64,000 nucleotides of DNA from an uncultured Oscillospiraceae bacterium. GTDB taxonomy: Bacteria; Bacillota; Clostridia; Oscillospirales; Oscillospiraceae. Positions 61,789 through 64,000 of the stretch are shown piece after piece. Where the stretch lies: contig CAKUHU010000005.1 of NCBI GenBank assembly GCA_934659425.1, positions 1 to 64,000 of the forward strand, given 5' to 3'. The translations under genes and the position numbers were made by a program. The number at the start of each line of letters is the position of its first letter. The first letter of the stretch is position 1. The notes under the pieces were generated by a model that saw only the letters and a program-made list of their open reading frames with translations, had not been told where the DNA came from and did no database searches.

Positions 61789-62371
61789 CAAGGTATTTCT
61801 CCAATTCTGTTTTGAATTTGGCCAAAGCCCGCCCACGGTGGGAAATGGCGTTCTTCTCCTCTGCCATCATCTGGGCAAAGGTCTTTTTGGCCTCCGGCAC
61901 CAAGAAGATAGGATCATAGCCAAAGCCGTCCTCTCCCCGGGGAGAATAGGTGATCAAGCCGGGGCACTCCCCTCTGGCGGTCACCCTGTCCCCCGTGGGA
62001 AAGACACAGCAGATACAAGAGACAAACTGGGCACTCCGGTCCATCTGTCCCTGCAGACCATTCAGCACCAGGCGGCAGCGCTCCTCATCGGACAGCCCCG
62101 CCCCGCCGTATCGGGCAGAGTAGACCCCAGGGCCGCCCCCCAGCGCTGTGACGCACAGTCCGGAGTCATCTGCGATGGCGGGCAGGCCTGCGGCCTGCAT
62201 CACCGCTTCAGCCTTCAGCGCCGCGTTTTCCTCAAAGGTCTCCCCCGTCTCCTCCACGTCCACATCGATGCCCACATCAGACTCCAGCACCACTTCCACC
62301 CCCATTTGGGAGAGGATGGCCTGCATCTCTGTCAGCTTGTGCGGGTTTTTGCTCGCCAATACCATTTTCAT
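61772..62371 (-). CDS. rdgB: dITP/XTP pyrophosphatase (RdgB/HAM1)
   Basis: 199 residues removing non-canonical purine triphosphates. LASKNPHKLTEMQ at the N-terminus, IADDSGLCVTALGG, GVYSARYGG, and GFGYDPIFLVPE are the family motifs. ATG 62371 overlaps the rph stop as ATGA, so translation is coupled. Confidence 0.95.
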   Translation of the reverse strand: MKMVLASKNPHKLTEMQAILSQMGVEVVLESDVGIDVDVEETGETFEENAALKAEAVMQAAGLPAIADDSGLCVTALGGGPGVYSARYGGAGLSDEERCRLVLNGLQGQMDRSAQFVSCICCVFPTGDRVTARGECPGLITYSPRGEDGFGYDPIFLVPEAKKTFAQMMAEEKNAISHRGRALAKFKTELEKYLDGIDK

Positions 62372-63093
62372 CACTCGGAGCCCTCCAATACGCTTTTCTG
62401 GATGGCCTGGATCTCCCCAATGCCCTTGGCGCACAGTTCCACCAAGGCCCGCTGCTCTTCGATGGTGAAGGGCCGTCCCTCGCCGGTGCCCTGGATCTCC
62501 ACCAGCCGACCTGAGCCCGTCATGACACAGTTGAGATCCACCTGGGCGGAGGAGTCCTCCTCATAGCACAGATCCAAAAGCAGCTCGTCATCCACGATGC
62601 CCGCTGATACAGCGGCCACGCAGTCTATGAGAGGTAACTCAGCGAGCAGCCCCTCTTGGACCAGCTTCCAGCAGGCCAGGAACAATGCCACAAACCCGCC
62701 GGTGACGCTGGCGGTGCGGGTCCCGCCGTCCCCCTGGAGCACATCGCAATCCACCGTGATGGTCCGCTCTCCCAGCTTTTTCATGTCCACACAGGCCCGG
62801 AGGGAGCGGCCCACGAGCCGCTGGATCTCCGCGGAGCGGGGAGAAAGTTTCAGCTTGGCGATATCCCGCTTGGACCGCTCCCGGTTGGCCCGGGGCAGCA
62901 TGGAATACTCCGCGGTGACCCATCCCTCCCCCTCCGGGACATGAGGCGGGGTCCGCTCCTCCACACTGGCACAGCACAGCACATGGGTGTTTCCGCAGCG
63001 GATCAGGCAGGAGCCCTCCGCAAATTTGTTGATGCCTGGAATAATCTCTATGGGCCGAATCTGATCGCTGGCCCGTCCGTCAATCCGTATCAT
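62371..63093 (-). CDS. rph: Ribonuclease PH
   Basis: Phosphorolytic tRNA 3' exonuclease; 240 residues. MIRIDGRASDQIRPIEI opens it; EYSMLPRANRER and DCDVLQGDGGTRTASVTG are the RNA- and phosphate-binding loops. I use ATG 63093 behind GGAGG; the frame extends twelve codons upstream without family support. In the operon after ftsY. Confidence 0.96.
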   Translation of the reverse strand: MIRIDGRASDQIRPIEIIPGINKFAEGSCLIRCGNTHVLCCASVEERTPPHVPEGEGWVTAEYSMLPRANRERSKRDIAKLKLSPRSAEIQRLVGRSLRACVDMKKLGERTITVDCDVLQGDGGTRTASVTGGFVALFLACWKLVQEGLLAELPLIDCVAAVSAGIVDDELLLDLCYEEDSSAQVDLNCVMTGSGRLVEIQGTGEGRPFTIEEQRALVELCAKGIGEIQAIQKSVLEGSE

Positions 63094-63134
63094 CTCATAT
63101 CCTCCAAACAGGGCCCCCTTCGGGCCCACACCGT

Positions 63135-64000
63135 TTAAATCAGCGCCTCCACAAATTTCTCCGGCTCAAAGGGCATCAGGTCTTCCACACTCTCACCCAC
63201 ACCGATGAATTTCACTGGGACGCCCAGTTCCCTGGCGATGGCCACCACGATCCCGCCCTTGGCGGTGCCGTCCAGCTTGGTGAGCACCACCCCGGTCAGG
63301 CCGGCGGACTCTTGAAACTGCCGGGCCTGGATGAGGCCGTTTTGCCCTGTGGTGGCATCCAGCACCAGCAGCGTCTCCCGGCTGGCCCCCGGCACCTCCC
63401 GGTCAATGACCCGGCTGATCTTGTTCAGCTCGTTCATCAAATTCTGCTTGTTGTGAAGCCGCCCGGCGGTATCCACCAGCACCACATCCGCTTTCCGGGC
63501 CTTAGCCGCAGAGAGGGCATCAAAGACCACGGCGGCGGGGTCCGCCCCCTCGCTTTGGCGGACAATATCCACCCCCGCCCGCTCTGACCAAATAGTGAGC
63601 TGGTCGGAGGCGGCGGCCCGGAAGGTATCTCCCGCCGCCAAAAGGACCCGCCGGTCCTCCCTCTTCAGCCGGGCGGCCAGCTTGCCGATGGTGGTGGTCT
63701 TGCCCACCCCGTTGACGCCGATGAAGAGACACACCGCCGGCTTCCTCTCCAGCTTCAGTTCCGGCTCTCCCACCGCAAGCATCTCCGAAAGGATGGCCCG
63801 CAGGGCCTCCCGCGCCCCCTCCGCCGTTTTGATTTTCTCCTCTTTTGCCCTGCGGCGCAATTCCTGACTGACCTCCAGCGCGGTGTCCACTCCCATATCG
63901 GAGAGGATCAGGGTCTCCTCCAGCAGGTCGTAGAAGTCATCGTCCAACTCCCCGGCAAACAGCTGGTCGAAGGAATGACCGAGATTCTCCCTGGTGCGGG
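63135..64000 (-). CDS. ftsY: Signal recognition particle receptor FtsY (5' end beyond the window)
   Basis: The visible 288 codons include the end of the N/A region ([27 protein letters not shown]), the GTPase P loop [16 protein letters not shown]2 [15 protein letters not shown]3 [14 protein letters not shown]4 [10 protein letters not shown], and the closing [22 protein letters not shown]. It docks SRP-ribosome complexes at the membrane. The frame remains open at 64000, so only the acidic N-terminus is missing. A TTG at 63947 is not the real start. Confidence 0.95.
   Translation of the reverse strand, partial: RTRENLGHSFDQLFAGELDDDFYDLLEETLILSDMGVDTALEVSQELRRRAKEEKIKTAEGAREALRAILSEMLAVGEPELKLERKPAVCLFIGVNGVGKTTTIGKLAARLKREDRRVLLAAGDTFRAAASDQLTIWSERAGVDIVRQSEGADPAAVVFDALSAAKARKADVVLVDTAGRLHNKQNLMNELNKISRVIDREVPGASRETLLVLDATTGQNGLIQARQFQESAGLTGVVLTKLDGTAKGGIVVAIARELGVPVKFIGVGESVEDLMPFEPEKFVEALI

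Overview
The window reads as chromosomal DNA of a GC-rich, low-GC-phylum anaerobe: a clostridial Firmicute, most likely of the Oscillospiraceae (Flavonifractor / Pseudoflavonifractor / Lawsonibacter type). The reasons are strong AAGGAGG ribosome sites, many TTG and GTG starts, T-box control, consensus sigma-A promoters with 17-base spacers, an infC-rpmI-rplT operon with a terminator-bearing leader, split transketolase, a complete PTS set with Ser46-type HPr, LCP, SLH and CAP/LysM surface proteins, and no respiratory genes. The genus is an inference; no rRNA gene is present.

Layout. 1-1250: broken DNA, including a toxin-antitoxin remnant, abutting an orphan trpB2 (1275-2666) with its own Trp T-box. 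3010-9074, minus strand: HAD phosphatase, split transketolase, phosphohexomutase, upp, tsaB, tsaE. 9194-14921: SEDS protein, a frameshifted MATE gene behind two leader terminators, a kinase stump, an SLH protein whose ribosome site lies in an inverted repeat, a copper-amine-oxidase-domain protein with a structured leader, and an unannotated 47-residue membrane peptide. 15083-16446: rplT-rpmI-infC. 16605-21396: a redox island (LysR, MerR, fused aldo/keto reductase pseudogene, carboxymuconolactone decarboxylase, flavodoxin, aldo/keto reductase). 21576-26329: phage-like HTH protein, GNAT, nucleoside-type ABC transporter. 26501-30117: proC, cytosolic Cu/Zn-SOD-like protein, two-component system. 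30185-31616: tRNA-Leu(GAG) followed by an AT-rich insertion with an acetyltransferase and a serine-recombinase tail. 31681-37202: CAP/LysM protein, DUF1847, frameshifted mtnA, MoxR ruin, coaX, phosphodiesterase and three small unknown genes in an operon. 37229-41677: anchored protein, wecB, a TagO/WecA-like transferase, trpS. 41826-48625: gltX and a fructose PTS operon (fruK, fruABC, ptsH, ptsI). 48760-52692: papain-like amidase, PhoP-box-like repeats, leuS, rpsU. 52741-57544: unknown gene, yqeG, endonuclease IV, XRE stump, Xaa-Pro peptidase, GNAT, SGNH hydrolase. 57712-64000: methyltransferase pseudogene, then the minus-strand operon rsfS, LCP, nadD-yqeK, yhbY, rdgB, rph, ftsY.

Functional links. 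The fructose operon carries sugar-specific and general PTS proteins in one transcript. wecB and the TagO-like enzyme would start a wall polymer that an LCP protein could attach to peptidoglycan. The ftsY-to-rsfS run is a housekeeping cluster for RNA processing, nucleotide hygiene, NAD synthesis and ribosome silencing. No single dramatic new system is obvious. The strongest unusual signals are regulatory RNA elements, unannotated small ORFs, four phased TTAACR repeats, non-AUG starts, and much gene decay around mobile-element scars.
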